From: Bacteroides sp. OM05-12
GTDB lineage: Bacteria; Bacteroidota; Bacteroidia; Bacteroidales; Bacteroidaceae
Assembly (NCBI RefSeq): GCF_003438995.1
Contig: NZ_QSUN01000018.1
Span: 1 to 64,000, forward strand
DNA length: 64,000 nt
Reading direction: 5' to 3'
The notes below the pieces were generated by a model, which saw only the letters and a list, made by a program, of their open reading frames with translations, was not told the DNA's origin and did no database searches. Numbering within the stretch: the first letter of the stretch is position 1; each line of letters opens with the position of its first letter. Below are positions 54,948-63,482 of this stretch, in pieces. The translations under genes and the position numbers were made by a program.

Positions 54948-55610
54948 AAAAAAAATGTCGATTTTCTGAAAATTTTTCGGCACAGTCAGGTCTTTTCTGT
55001 TTTGACGGGACTGCCCTATGTCTGAAGTATCAAAAAGAGTACATAATTCGGCATCAGGGAAAAGCTCCATTCCGAATTTCCAATAGGTCTTAGTTTCCAT
55101 TTTAAGACGCTCCGGATAGTCTCCACAATAAATCCGACCACACATATATGCTAAAAGCACTTTTGATTCTTTCCATTTATAATGGGAACCGTGTTCTTCC
55201 ATATAACCGGCTTCAATGGCTTTGCCGAAAACTTTCTTTGCGAGTTCCGTATTCAATGTCCCCGACAAAACAACAGAAGCGTCAATATCTGCTGTCTGTT
55301 CCTCCGAAACTGGAGTTACAATGTTACCATTTTTATTTATCTTTCCCTTATTTCCCTCTTTCATCATTTCAGCGCAAAAGGCGAGAGCTGCGCCTGAAAT
55401 CAATGTTATGATAGTACCCCAAAACGTTGCAGAACCGGTATTGTCTCCATCAATCGGATTTATCACACCGATTCCGACAAGCAACAACGTACCAGCAAAT
55501 AGGGTAATAGCACTTGACCAAAGAATCAACCTTGCATATCTTTTGAAAGCAAAGGACAAAGCAAGAACGATAATACAAAGACCTATAACCAAGAATATTA
55601 TTTGTAGCAT
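54942..55610 (-). CDS. Unknown membrane protein of the element
   Basis: 222 residues. Three hydrophobic helices lie near the N-terminus, at about 3-22, 29-50 and 63-82. They are followed by a soluble C-terminal domain of about 130 residues without recognised motifs (YMCGRIYCGDYPERLKMETK). It lies between the integrase and the HTH gene, 54 bp from the integrase stop, with its own terminator. A role in exclusion or regulation would be guesswork. Confidence 0.7.
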   Translation of the reverse strand: MLQIIFLVIGLCIIVLALSFAFKRYARLILWSSAITLFAGTLLLVGIGVINPIDGDNTGSATFWGTIITLISGAALAFCAEMMKEGNKGKINKNGNIVTPVSEEQTADIDASVVLSGTLNTELAKKVFGKAIEAGYMEEHGSHYKWKESKVLLAYMCGRIYCGDYPERLKMETKTYWKFGMELFPDAELCTLFDTSDIGQSRQNRKDLTVPKNFQKIDIFFE

Positions 55611-55664
55611 AAGTATTTCTAATTGTACAAAAAACTAATTATTCATTATTATAAATTCTGAAAA

Positions 55665-57023
55665 TCAGATTATTTCAAGCGGAGTGAACTCTTCTTTCAG
55701 CCGGGCTACTTCAGCAGACAAGGTTTCCGGCAAGAAACGGGCATAGACTTTCTCCGTTACATCCGTACTGCCATGACCGAGCAATCGGCTGACTACAGAC
55801 ATCGACAAGCCTTTGTTCAAAGCAAAGACGGCAAACGAATGTCGGGCCACATGCATCGAAAGGCTGAAAGGCAAGCCGATTTGTTCACCAACGACAGCCA
55901 GTGATTGGTTGATACATTTGGTCGCATTGTTGCGGGCCTTATAAAGTGCCTCCGCATCATCCAAATCCAGAGATTCCTTCACAAGATTGAATACATATTT
56001 ACACCCTTCACGTTTTTCCTGCCATTGCTGCAAGATGTGCAGGGCAGGTTCAGTAAGTGGTATCACATGGCGTTTGTTTGTCTTGATCATAACCTTTCGT
56101 AGCTCGTTTCTTGCAAAGTCAATGTGTTTCCACTGCAAAGTCATCACATCCACCACACGGAGTCCGCAAGCGTGAAATGCGAAGAAAAACATTTCTAAAA
56201 ACTCTTTCCTTCGAGGTTCCATACAAGTCCTGTAATACTCCAGCAAGGCCAGCATCTGTTCTTTAGTCAAACTTTTTCCGTCAAATTCGTTTTCCTCCTC
56301 CGACAAAGAAACTTTGGTAACTATACGCATATCTTGAATCCTCGCATTTATAGCCGGCTCCATGATGTTCATTTCACAGGCATACGCACAGGCTTTCAGG
56401 ATAGGTGTCAAAGAATGATTGATGGTTGCATCGCTGTTCTGCTTGATTTCCCTGCGCCATTCTATATAACTGTCCAAAAGCTCAGGAGTCATATCACCGA
56501 CAAAAATAGAATCCGGACGGTAAGTCCCTTGTTTGGTCGCTCTCAAAAAGGTCTGGAATATATTCATGCAACTCTTTCCGTTCTCATACCGACTTCTTCC
56601 GATTCTGTTTCTCGAATAATCAGAAGCGAGGCGTTCCAATGTGAACTCCACGAAATCTTTTCCCTGGTCGCGTCGGGCAAGAGGCTTGTCTGCAAGAAAG
56701 CCGGAAATGACATCTACCGTTATTTGATTTGGATGCTTTTCGTTGTACTCCGCAAGCAGACTATCGATCCGTTCAACACGAGCCAGCAGAAGCTGATTCA
56801 GCCGTTTGGCCTCATTGCCGTGACTTACACGAATCTCGCCACGTCCCTGATTGCCGTTCTGGTTCCAGTCCGCAACCTTGACAAAGACATTCGTTGTCTT
56901 ACGGATTATCTGCCTGTTCCAAGTATATTCCAACTCGACAGGATAAGTCTTGTCTTTTTCGGCATCCTTTGGAGCACGAAGGCGATATTTGCCTAACGGA
57001 TATATTCTTTTCGGTCTTCCCAT
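55665..57023 (-). CDS. int: Tyrosine-recombinase integrase
   Basis: Site-specific recombinase that integrates and excises the element. The N-terminal arm/SAM-like domain runs to about residue 220, with the catalytic domain after that. The catalytic residues are visible: Arg in CGLRVVDV near 288, HVAR near 396, His in LLGHGS near 418, and the nucleophile Tyr in VYARF near 431. The 452-residue length is usual for Bacteroidales integrases. Its start is about 200 bp from the right att site, the arrangement expected for att-linked integrases. Confidence 0.95.
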   Translation of the reverse strand: MGRPKRIYPLGKYRLRAPKDAEKDKTYPVELEYTWNRQIIRKTTNVFVKVADWNQNGNQGRGEIRVSHGNEAKRLNQLLLARVERIDSLLAEYNEKHPNQITVDVISGFLADKPLARRDQGKDFVEFTLERLASDYSRNRIGRSRYENGKSCMNIFQTFLRATKQGTYRPDSIFVGDMTPELLDSYIEWRREIKQNSDATINHSLTPILKACAYACEMNIMEPAINARIQDMRIVTKVSLSEEENEFDGKSLTKEQMLALLEYYRTCMEPRRKEFLEMFFFAFHACGLRVVDVMTLQWKHIDFARNELRKVMIKTNKRHVIPLTEPALHILQQWQEKREGCKYVFNLVKESLDLDDAEALYKARNNATKCINQSLAVVGEQIGLPFSLSMHVARHSFAVFALNKGLSMSVVSRLLGHGSTDVTEKVYARFLPETLSAEVARLKEEFTPLEII

Positions 57024-57122
57024 ACTTTTTTCCTCCTTTTACCAATATTCCTGAGGAGAAACAAAGATATGGAATTTTAGGCAAACAAACTCCGATTTTG
57101 AGAAGAAAAATCGCAATTTAGA

Positions 57123-57174
57123 CAAACAAACCACACTATCCAATACCATAAAATACCAGCGCGACAAACAAATA
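57123..57174. repeat. Right subterminal repeats of the element
   Basis: CAAACAAACCACACTATC at 57123-57140 and GACAAACAAATA at 57163-57174 match the pair near the left end (32083 and 32135), in the same order and orientation. They lie between the integrase start and attR. Confidence 0.6.
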
Positions 57175-57193
57175 TTCATTGTTCGTCGCGCTG
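57156..57193 (-). terminator. Hairpin downstream of the restored DUF2795 gene
   Basis: CAGCGCGAC (57157-57165) pairs perfectly with GTCGCGCTG (57185-57193), with an inner ACAA/TTGT pairing. It is inside the element, just beyond the DUF2795 stop. Thus the element appears to supply the disrupted gene with a new terminator as well as a new 3' end. The T-run on the minus strand is modest. Confidence 0.6.
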
Positions 57194-57224
57194 ATATTTA
57201 ATTATTTAACCTGCTAAAAGACCA

Positions 57225-57446
57225 TCAATACTCTTCCTCGTTGAAGAAGAAATCTTCTTTGCTAGGATAATCAGGCCAGATATCTTCTATGCTCTCATAT
57301 ATTTCACCTTCATCTTCCATTTCCTGAAGATTTTCAATAACCTCCAAAGGTGCACCTGAACGCATTGCATAATCAATAAGCTCATCCTTGGTAGCAGGCC
57401 AAGGAGCATCTTCTAGTTTTGATGCTAATTCCAATGTCCAATACAT
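57225..57446 (-). CDS. DUF2795 protein; integration target
   Basis: A 73-residue acidic protein of the DUF2795 family, widespread in Bacteroidota and of unknown function (PWPATKDELIDYAMRSG, then EVIENLQEMEDEGEIYESI). The last seven codons lie in the 21-bp att repeat, so the element restores the C-terminus FNEEEY with a different stop codon (TGA against TAA in the left copy). The upstream neighbour on the same strand is the adenosyltransferase, 71 bp away. Confidence 0.85.
   Translation of the reverse strand: MYWTLELASKLEDAPWPATKDELIDYAMRSGAPLEVIENLQEMEDEGEIYESIEDIWPDYPSKEDFFFNEEEY
57227..57247. other. attR within the DUF2795 gene
   Basis: AATACTCTTCCTCGTTGAAGA matches 32009-32029 except for C in place of T at one position. 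It is the right boundary of the element. Confidence 0.8.
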
Positions 57447-57517
57447 AGCTTCTCTTATTAATTGTAATTACTAATTTCTTATATCTCTATTTTCCCGCAA
57501 AAGTAAAACAAATAATT

Positions 57518-58081
57518 TCACTTGCAACTTTTATTCCAAAATATTTCATCACAATTTTCACACAAATTGATTTTACGGGATAAAACAAATAAATAATCAG
57601 ACAGACGATTAATGTAGGCCAATACATTTTCATCAATAACACAAGTGTCTTTCAAAGACAAAACACAACGTTCGGCTCGTCGGCAAACTGTTCGGCAAAT
57701 ATGACAAACGGCAGCCCCACGTGCTCCACCTGGAATAACAAATGCCCTGAGCGGAGGCAACAATTCATCCATCGTATCAATCGCATTCTCTAAAACGGTT
57801 ATATCATCTACAGAAATAATACTGGCGCAATTAAGGGTAGTCGTAGATTGATCCGTGGCTAAATAGGAACCAACTGAAAATAATTTATTTTGTACTTGCA
57901 AAAGCAGTTCTCTATCATGCTCTTCATTTAAATAAGTCAGCAATAAGCCTAAATGTGCATTCAATTCGTCAACCGTACCATATGCGTTTAAACGAATGTG
58001 AGTTTTAGCAACTCTTGTACCTCCAACTAAGCTCGTAGTCCCTTTATCACCTGTTTTTGTATAGACTCCACTTTTTTTCAT
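57518..58081 (-). CDS. PduO-type cob(I)alamin adenosyltransferase
   Basis: Transfers adenosyl from ATP to cob(I)alamin to make adenosylcobalamin. The N-terminal ATP-binding signature [20 protein letters not shown] occupies residues 7-26, followed by [13 protein letters not shown] near 33-45. The C-terminal helix bears the motif [15 protein letters not shown] near 131-145. The 187-residue length matches the PduO/EutT-like type. It is core chromosome just right of the mobile element. No cobalamin-dependent enzyme is in the window. Confidence 0.94.
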   Translation of the reverse strand: MKKSGVYTKTGDKGTTSLVGGTRVAKTHIRLNAYGTVDELNAHLGLLLTYLNEEHDRELLLQVQNKLFSVGSYLATDQSTTTLNCASIISVDDITVLENAIDTMDELLPPLRAFVIPGGARGAAVCHICRTVCRRAERCVLSLKDTCVIDENVLAYINRLSDYLFVLSRKINLCENCDEIFWNKSCK

Positions 58082-58126
58082 GGTTATATTTGTTTGATTA
58101 GACTTTCAGTCAACACACAAATATAA

Positions 58127-58828
58127 TTAAAAGTTGACGATATAATGCTGTTTTATCTTTGTTTTATCATAAAAGATTAATCCGAGGTCATATAAATCAA
58201 AAGTTATTCCCGTATGTTCATCTTTAACCAATTCGCTCCACCACTCTTGCATACATTTCGAATCATGAATTCCTTCTATGACAAAAAGCGAGTCTGTATG
58301 AGTCTTAGAGAACAATTGTTCATAAATCTTAGGTTCAGGTCTTCTTCGATTGAAATGAACAAAGTCAATCTGAGACACAGTATTAATATAGGATGTTACC
58401 AAACCTTCAACATCACCTGACAAAGATATTATTTTATGATAAGGCGCGAAAAACTTTCCAGAAAAAGGTCCCTCATTTTGCTGAATATCAAAAGTTATAA
58501 CATCTGCTTTTGTATTTGCAGATGCCATATAAAGAGTAGATAAACCGGATTGGGTTCCGACTTCTAAAATAAACTTTGGTTGCATCTCATTTACCAAACG
58601 AAAAAGTAACTTATCTACTTTTTCTGTATTTAACGAGTTTTTATAAGTTGTACATTTCAACTCTTTCCGGATCTTCTTCAATCGATCATAGGCATAAAAA
58701 GGATATTTCTCATAAATAACCCATGTAATCAAGTTAAAAGCAAAAGGAGAATGAACTCCGTAACCACAACGATTACGAAATCTCTTACACCATACCCACG
58801 CTCGCGTCAAAGGAGTAACCTTATTCAT
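58127..58828 (-). CDS. Class I SAM-dependent methyltransferase
   Basis: 233 residues with a Rossmann-like methyltransferase core. Motif I is FILEVGTQSGLSTLYMAS near residues 80-97, with an acidic strand-2 end at VITFDI near 107. The arrangement resembles O-methyltransferase or cephalosporin-hydroxylase-like proteins. An expected VDFVHF-type strand (QIDFVHFNRR) is present, without the usual metal-binding aspartates. The substrate is unknown. It is 45 bp upstream of the adenosyltransferase on the same strand and may share its promoter. Confidence 0.82.
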   Translation of the reverse strand: MNKVTPLTRAWVWCKRFRNRCGYGVHSPFAFNLITWVIYEKYPFYAYDRLKKIRKELKCTTYKNSLNTEKVDKLLFRLVNEMQPKFILEVGTQSGLSTLYMASANTKADVITFDIQQNEGPFSGKFFAPYHKIISLSGDVEGLVTSYINTVSQIDFVHFNRRRPEPKIYEQLFSKTHTDSLFVIEGIHDSKCMQEWWSELVKDEHTGITFDLYDLGLIFYDKTKIKQHYIVNF

Positions 58829-58900
58829 TATTCTTATTATTTCGAACTAACTTATCACAAAGGTATGGAAAAAAGCATTTACCGAATCAAAATAGAATAA

Positions 58901-58971
58901 ATAAAAAAAAAGAGTTGTCCTAAACGAAACAAAGACTAAGTACGCCAAAATCTTCCTCCATTCAGGACAAC
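58901..58971 (-). terminator. Long hairpin terminator after the TonB-family gene
   Basis: GTTGTCCT (58914-58921) pairs with AGGACAAC (58964-58971). On the minus strand the stem is followed by CTC and nine T. It lies about 50 bp beyond the stop codon at 59019. Confidence 0.7.
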
Positions 58972-59018
58972 AAATGTTTTTTAGAGAATCAACATCTATT
59001 TATTATATAACAAATCAA

Positions 59019-59705
59019 TTACTGTAGCTTAAACGTTACGGGAACAGTATATTTTACACGTACAGCCTTTCCTCTTTGCATACCCGGTTTCCACTTCGGC
59101 ATCGATTTGATTACCCTTAATGCCTCTTTATCCAAATAAGGATCAATGCTTCTTACTACAGTCGGATTAATAATCGAACCATCTTTATCCACAACAAACT
59201 GAACAATCACCTTTCCTTGAACACCGGTTTCCTGCGAAACAGTCGGATACTTTATATTTTTCCCCATAAATTCCATTAAAGCTTTCTGGCCGCCAGGAAA
59301 AGACGGCATCTCTTCTACAATAATAAAAAAATCCGCATCCATATCATCCACTTCTTCTTCCATCGGCTTCGCAACTTCCTTGATGGCTACGGCTTCGTGA
59401 TTTTCTTCGGTTCCCTGAACAGATGTTTCTACTACATCAGCCTCATTATCTACAATTTGCAAAATTTCGGCAGGAGTGACAGTTGGTGGCGGAGGTGGCA
59501 ACGGTTTTTCTTCATTAAAGGTAATAGGAATCAATTCCTCAACAAATATAGGATCTTCCGGCCCCTGTATCGAGCTAATTTTCATATCACGTTGATTCCA
59601 TTCGAATGCCACAAACATACACGCAAGCACACTGATGAAACCAATAAGTAACCATGTAGTACGGTTACTTTCAATTTCCGCTTTCTTTGATTTCTTTACT
59701 TCCAT
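59019..59705 (-). CDS. Energy transducer TonB family protein
   Basis: An inner-membrane protein that passes proton-motive energy to outer-membrane receptors. One membrane helix spans about residues 17-35 (LLIGFISVLACMFVAF). A proline run (PLPPPPPTV) lies near residue 70, then an acidic linker. The TonB C-terminal domain covers about 135-228 (GVQGKVIVQFVVDKDGS, VIKSMPKWKPGMQRGKAVRV). It is monocistronic with its own terminator. ExbB/ExbD partners are not in this window. Confidence 0.92.
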   Translation of the reverse strand: MEVKKSKKAEIESNRTTWLLIGFISVLACMFVAFEWNQRDMKISSIQGPEDPIFVEELIPITFNEEKPLPPPPPTVTPAEILQIVDNEADVVETSVQGTEENHEAVAIKEVAKPMEEEVDDMDADFFIIVEEMPSFPGGQKALMEFMGKNIKYPTVSQETGVQGKVIVQFVVDKDGSIINPTVVRSIDPYLDKEALRVIKSMPKWKPGMQRGKAVRVKYTVPVTFKLQ

Positions 59706-59995
59706 AATACTAAACTTTAAGTTGTTATAATTAAAAGATGACTATTCTCAAGTTAAGAGCCCACGATTAATGCGAAACAAAAAGTTAAGAAATACTCAAA
59801 TACGCCTCTCTTTTGATAATAAATATAGAATAAATACAAACATGTTATTCATTTGAATATCATTTTTTAAACAATCCGGAAGTATTTTGCCTTTATTTTA
59901 CAGTCCAACGATTTATGCCACATTTTATTAACTTAATATTTTACCTATATTTTATAATATTATCATAAATATCTCTTAGCCAAAATGATAATAGG

Positions 59996-60030
59996 TACCG
60001 TCGATTGTCTATAAACAATAGGAGTTTATT
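59996..60030. repeat. Degenerate inverted fragment of the hairpin repeat
   Basis: CGTCGATTGTCTATAAAC followed by ATAGGAGTTT resembles the reverse complement of the conserved loop and right arm of the repeat at 60483-60535, with several substitutions. It lies in inverted orientation about 450 bp from that copy. Confidence 0.45.
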
Positions 60031-60424
60031 AGATTCACCCACTATTTATTGAGAAGCACAGATCTTGATACTAGAGAATCAGGCCTATTGATAAAAAACT
60101 TATGCTAAAGCCTGTGTATTGCAATCACAAACGATGAAGATCTCATTCTTTGTATAGTCACAAACCAACCATTACTTATAAGCTTCATCCTTCAGCTTGT
60201 CTATTTTATATTGATACTGAATGAGTTATCCTGAAAGACGGAATCATTCAGCAGATTTCAGGCTCAGTTCATCAGCTGAATCTTTTTTCTGAGAAAGGTT
60301 CAGGATAATATATTAATAATCAGAGATAAATTTATTAACTGAAGGATTGAAGGATAAGTGGAGATAACTTGTTTTTACCTACTAATTGATAAAATTATCG
60401 GTGGAGTCTGTGAAAATTTATCTT

Positions 60425-60535
60425 GATGTTTTTTTTAAAATCATAAGGTTGATAAAAAAACATCAGGTAGTTTGAAGACAAACATACGGTCGATTGATTA
60501 CAAACTCCTATCGTTTGCAAACAATCGACCGTATG
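60425..60535. repeat. Dispersed hairpin repeat, copy B
   Basis: Matches 318-432 over its whole length. The 14-bp arms 60483-60496 and 60522-60535 pair perfectly around the same loop with inner stem CAAAC/GTTTG. The outermost pair of the stem is C:G here and G:C in copy A, a compensatory change that keeps the fold. Confidence 0.75.
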
Positions 60536-60741
60536 TCGAATAGCATATCAACGACAATAAAAAGCCGAACCAAAATAGAAAGATTCATGATTTTTAAAGA
60601 ACCGATTTACGAATATCCTCAGGGTAGACTTGTTTTTTTTATATGTTTATACACTATATTTGCCATAACAATTGGAATATTATAGTCAACGTATATCAGG
60701 ACAAATCAGCATTCCAAACCCTGCTGTTCTATCTATATTTA

Positions 60742-61710
60742 TCACAATATAACATTATACAAGTAACCTAATATAACGATGAATAGCGTCACCAAGCCGA
60801 AAAAAATTCCTATCAACTTCCACGTCATTACTTTTTTCAACAACGTAGCTTCGGGCAATGATAAGCCCACAACTGCCATCATGAAGGCAATAGCTGTTCC
60901 GATAGGAATACCTTTTGCCACAAATACCTCAATAATGGGAACTATTCCAGCAGCATTAGCATACATTGGTACAGCTAAAATAACGGAAAAAGGAACGGCA
61001 AACCAATTATCCTTAGACATATATTGCTCGAAAAATCCTTCCGGTACATAACCATGCATGAATGCCCCTATGCCGATACCTATAATGATATACAAAAGTA
61101 CTCCTTTGACAATACCCCATGCTTCTTGAGTGATTATCGGCAAACGTTTAATAAAGGGGGTGTTTTCTTTTTTCCACACATCCGAATCGGATGACGAATG
61201 CTGCTGTATCTGCTTCACCCAGTCACTCAAATAAGGCTCTAACTTCATTTTGCCTAAAATAAATCCACCTATCATGCCTAACAAAATGCCACTAATCACA
61301 TATATGACTGTGATACGTACCCCAAAAGTTCCTATAAACATCGCAACAGCAACTTCATTCACCAAAGGAGAAGTTATCAAATAAGCAAAAGTAACTCCTA
61401 AAGGAATGCCGCCTTTCACAAACCCGATAAACAAAGGTATGGATGAGCAAGAACAAAATGGAGTAATAGCTCCGAATAGAGCAGCAAGAAAATATTGTAA
61501 CCCGTATAACTTGCGGGAAGTTAAGTAATTACGTAAACGTTCTATCGGGAAATAAGCATTTATAACACCCATTATTACACTGATAAAGAATAGCAATATC
61601 AAAATCTTTATCGTATCATAAAAGAAGAAATTTATAGCTTCACCTAAAGCTGTGGACGCATCCAAACCAAAGATGTCATATACCAACCAGTCTGCAAATC
61701 TCTGTATCAT
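60742..61710 (-). CDS. ArsP/DUF318-type permease
   Basis: A predicted inner-membrane permease of the PF03773 family, 322 residues and about 8-10 helices. The signature region ITPFCSCSSIPLFIGFVKGG lies near residues 80-99, with its mirror in helix repeat two (FMMAVVGLSLPEATLL). Family members export trivalent organoarsenicals or other metal compounds. It overlaps arsG by ATGA (61707-61710) and is the last gene of the ars operon. Confidence 0.88.
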   Translation of the reverse strand: MIQRFADWLVYDIFGLDASTALGEAINFFFYDTIKILILLFFISVIMGVINAYFPIERLRNYLTSRKLYGLQYFLAALFGAITPFCSCSSIPLFIGFVKGGIPLGVTFAYLITSPLVNEVAVAMFIGTFGVRITVIYVISGILLGMIGGFILGKMKLEPYLSDWVKQIQQHSSSDSDVWKKENTPFIKRLPIITQEAWGIVKGVLLYIIIGIGIGAFMHGYVPEGFFEQYMSKDNWFAVPFSVILAVPMYANAAGIVPIIEVFVAKGIPIGTAIAFMMAVVGLSLPEATLLKKVMTWKLIGIFFGLVTLFIVILGYLYNVIL

Positions 61711-62420
61711 ATTATACCTAAATTAAGAAATCCATAATAAACACCTATTAAAATAAATAGTATCGCTACCATACGATTAAACCACTTCTGAAAGATTTGC
61801 ACTCTATTGTAGAACTTACCTATCCCTGCAACACCGTAAGCCAAAACCCAAGCAACAAGCATAACTGGAAGCCCCGTTGCCAAAGCAAAAACAACAGGTA
61901 ACAAATATCCTTCACTTTCAAGAGCAGACATAGGAATAAGCATACCGAAATAAAATAATCCACTAGTAGGGCAAAATGCCATAGCAAACAGTATTCCCAA
62001 TAGCAAACTACCCCATCCCCCCTTCAACTTCTCTGTTTTTTCAGTAGCAGAGAAACCGAATTTTGGAAGATGCAATCTATCTCCGAACAGCATAAACAAG
62101 CCTATCAAAATTAAAACAGGAGCAAGCAATAATTCTCCCCACCGGCTAATTCCTTTTTGGATAGAAAACATATCTGCACCTTTTCGGAGTATCATTATAA
62201 GTATTACTCCTAAAACAGAATAAGCCAGCACACGCCCTAATGTGTATAAAATGCCATTCTTAAAGATTTGCCTACGATTGTCTATATCTTTACTGATAAA
62301 TCCGATAGCTGTGATATTAGTAGCTAATGGGCAAGGGCTTATAGCAGTCAGCAAACCCAGCAGAAACGCTGTGATAACAGGAATTTCGCTGTTATCCAAC
62401 AAGGTTTGTAGATATTCCAT
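61707..62420 (-). CDS. arsG: ArsG-family aromatic arsenical efflux permease (CcdA-like fold)
   Basis: A 237-residue membrane protein with six to seven helices, resembling CcdA/DsbD membrane domains. Paired motifs are TAISPCPLATNITAIGF near residue 25 and MAFCPTSGLFYFGMLIPM near 146. In the described arsEFG operon of Shewanella, ArsG exports trivalent aromatic arsenicals. Here it follows arsF by 7 bp and overlaps the ArsP-type permease by 4 bp. A copper or thiol-electron role is a less likely alternative. Confidence 0.83.
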   Translation of the reverse strand: MEYLQTLLDNSEIPVITAFLLGLLTAISPCPLATNITAIGFISKDIDNRRQIFKNGILYTLGRVLAYSVLGVILIMILRKGADMFSIQKGISRWGELLLAPVLILIGLFMLFGDRLHLPKFGFSATEKTEKLKGGWGSLLLGILFAMAFCPTSGLFYFGMLIPMSALESEGYLLPVVFALATGLPVMLVAWVLAYGVAGIGKFYNRVQIFQKWFNRMVAILFILIGVYYGFLNLGII

Positions 62421-62427
62421 AAAGCAG

Positions 62428-62832
62428 TTATTTCAGTAGCTGATTTATTTTCTTTTTCACCTCTTTCTTAAACAGGTCTGTTTTATTTCTTGCATTCTGA
62501 AAACTGAATTGTGTCATATCGTTACGTTCTTCCTTGCCATTCTTCCACCCATTTACGTAAAGAGAAGACCAACTCACACGATACTTATTTGCCAATTTTT
62601 CGCCTTCGGAAGTTGAAATATCCACTTCCTTAAAACGTACTTTTCCACTCTTTACCAATTCTGCAAAATCTGTATAAACGACCTCTCTAGTGTACTTTTC
62701 AATAGCTTTACAAGTCACACAACGCTGTTTACCATGAAAATAAAGAACTTCCACATACTTATCTGTTTGAGATTGCGCCATCCCTAAAACAGAAAACAAA
62801 CAAATCAGGGAAAAGAATAAAAATCGTTTCAT
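62428..62832 (-). CDS. arsF: ArsF-family protein, nitroaromatic arsenical reductase subunit
   Basis: A 134-residue exported protein. A signal peptide (FFSLICLFSVLGMAQSQ) precedes a small thioredoxin-like domain with a CVTCK active site (CxxC, near residues 38-41) and KVRFKEVDISTSEGEKLA. ArsF-type proteins are assigned to reduction of nitrophenyl arsenicals together with ArsE. It sits between arsE (11 bp) and arsG (7 bp). Confidence 0.8.
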   Translation of the reverse strand: MKRFLFFSLICLFSVLGMAQSQTDKYVEVLYFHGKQRCVTCKAIEKYTREVVYTDFAELVKSGKVRFKEVDISTSEGEKLANKYRVSWSSLYVNGWKNGKEERNDMTQFSFQNARNKTDLFKKEVKKKINQLLK

Positions 62833-62843
62833 CGTAATATCTT

Positions 62844-63074
62844 TTATTTGGTTAGTATTGCTTTTATTTCTTGTGCTGATACTTTTCCTTTTGCTACTAC
62901 TTTCCCGTCCACAACAAGAGCCGGAAGCGTCATTACATTATATTCCATTATCTTCATCAAATCTTCTTCTTTGATGATTTCAGCAGTCAAGCCTAATTCT
63001 TTGACTGTTTGTTCTACTGTCTGATACAATGCTTTACAACCTGCACAACCTGTGCCTAAAACTTTAATTTCCAT
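62844..63074 (-). CDS. arsE: Small thioredoxin-fold protein, ArsE-like
   Basis: A 76-residue thioredoxin-like protein with the active site GTGCAGCK (CxxC at residues 10-13) and the cis-Pro loop MTLPALVVDGKV near 54. There is no signal peptide, so it is cytoplasmic. It resembles the MTH895-type mini-thioredoxins that occur in arsR-linked operons. It should keep ArsF-like or permease thiols reduced. It follows a palindromic ArsR-type site. Confidence 0.8.
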   Translation of the reverse strand: MEIKVLGTGCAGCKALYQTVEQTVKELGLTAEIIKEEDLMKIMEYNVMTLPALVVDGKVVAKGKVSAQEIKAILTK

Positions 63075-63104
63075 AATTCTATTATTTTATTTAGTTAAAC
63101 GTAA

Positions 63105-63120
63105 TTCGCAAAACAACGAA
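63105..63120 (-). promoter_or_regulatory. Second, shorter ArsR-type palindrome
   Basis: TTCG, 8 nt, CGAA with spacer CAAAACAA lies between arsR and arsE, 31 bp before the arsE start. It has the same half-site and spacing as the main operator at 63483-63508, which suggests a second ArsR site inside the operon. Confidence 0.55.
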
Positions 63121-63144
63121 CATTAATCTCAAAAAAAAGGGCTG

Positions 63145-63474
63145 TCACTCACAACATTCCCTTGACTTACATATACTCTGACCGAAGAACTCCTTAAAAA
63201 GTTCACGAGCCAGTTTCCAGTTTTCACGATTGATACAATACTTTACCTTGGGAGTTTCGACTTCACCTTGTATAAGTCCTGCATCTTTTAGTTCTTTCAG
63301 ATGTTGAGATACTGTCGCTTTAGCAATGGGAAGCTCTTCATGAATATCACCAAAATAACAAGTTTCTTGCTTTGCCAGAAAGTGCATAATGGCAATTCGA
63401 GCAGGGTGTCCCAACGCTTTTGCAAAGCGTGCCAACTGTTCCTGTATAGCTGTATAGTCTTTCTTTTCTTCCAT
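63145..63474 (-). CDS. arsR: ArsR-family metalloregulator
   Basis: A winged-helix repressor of 109 residues from the preferred ATG at 63474 ([11 protein letters not shown]). The longer frame to 63522 would begin within the operator/promoter. The HTH is [20 protein letters not shown] near residues 48-67. Candidate metal ligands are the Cys in ETCYFGDI near 38 and the C-terminal CKSRECCE. It is the first gene of an operon with arsE, arsF, arsG and the permease, and should release its operators on binding As(III)/organoarsenical or a similar thiophile. Confidence 0.9.
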   Translation of the reverse strand: MEEKKDYTAIQEQLARFAKALGHPARIAIMHFLAKQETCYFGDIHEELPIAKATVSQHLKELKDAGLIQGEVETPKVKYCINRENWKLARELFKEFFGQSICKSRECCE

Positions 63475-63482
63475 ATCTTGAA

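Larger units (their letters stand above)
32009..57247. mobile_element. Integrative mobilizable element carrying Tat/flavodoxin cargo
   Basis: The element is bounded by a 21-bp direct repeat at 32009-32029 and 57227-57247, differing at one position. The integrase gene lies just inside the right end. From right to left it carries an integrase, a membrane protein, an HTH protein, a DUF3987 ATPase, a primase-like protein, an oriT, a MobV relaxase, an AraC-controlled cargo and a HEPN/AAA pair. There are no conjugation (tra/T4SS) genes, so transfer would depend on a helper. The cargo (about 36-50 kb) is visibly richer in G and C than the flanks. The element is inferred from the repeats and gene content. 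Confidence 0.85.
59706..60741. other. 1-kb non-coding region with dispersed repeats
   Basis: No supportable gene is seen on either strand. The region is AT-rich and contains two copies of the hairpin repeat family (59996-60030 and 60425-60535). The short frame at 60494 runs through the repeat and has no recognisable product. Confidence 0.6.

Noticed and set aside
60494..60685. Short open frame TNSYRLQTIDR, similar to one at 387
   Set aside because: The shared residues come from the DNA hairpin repeat, not from a protein. The rest of the two frames is unrelated.
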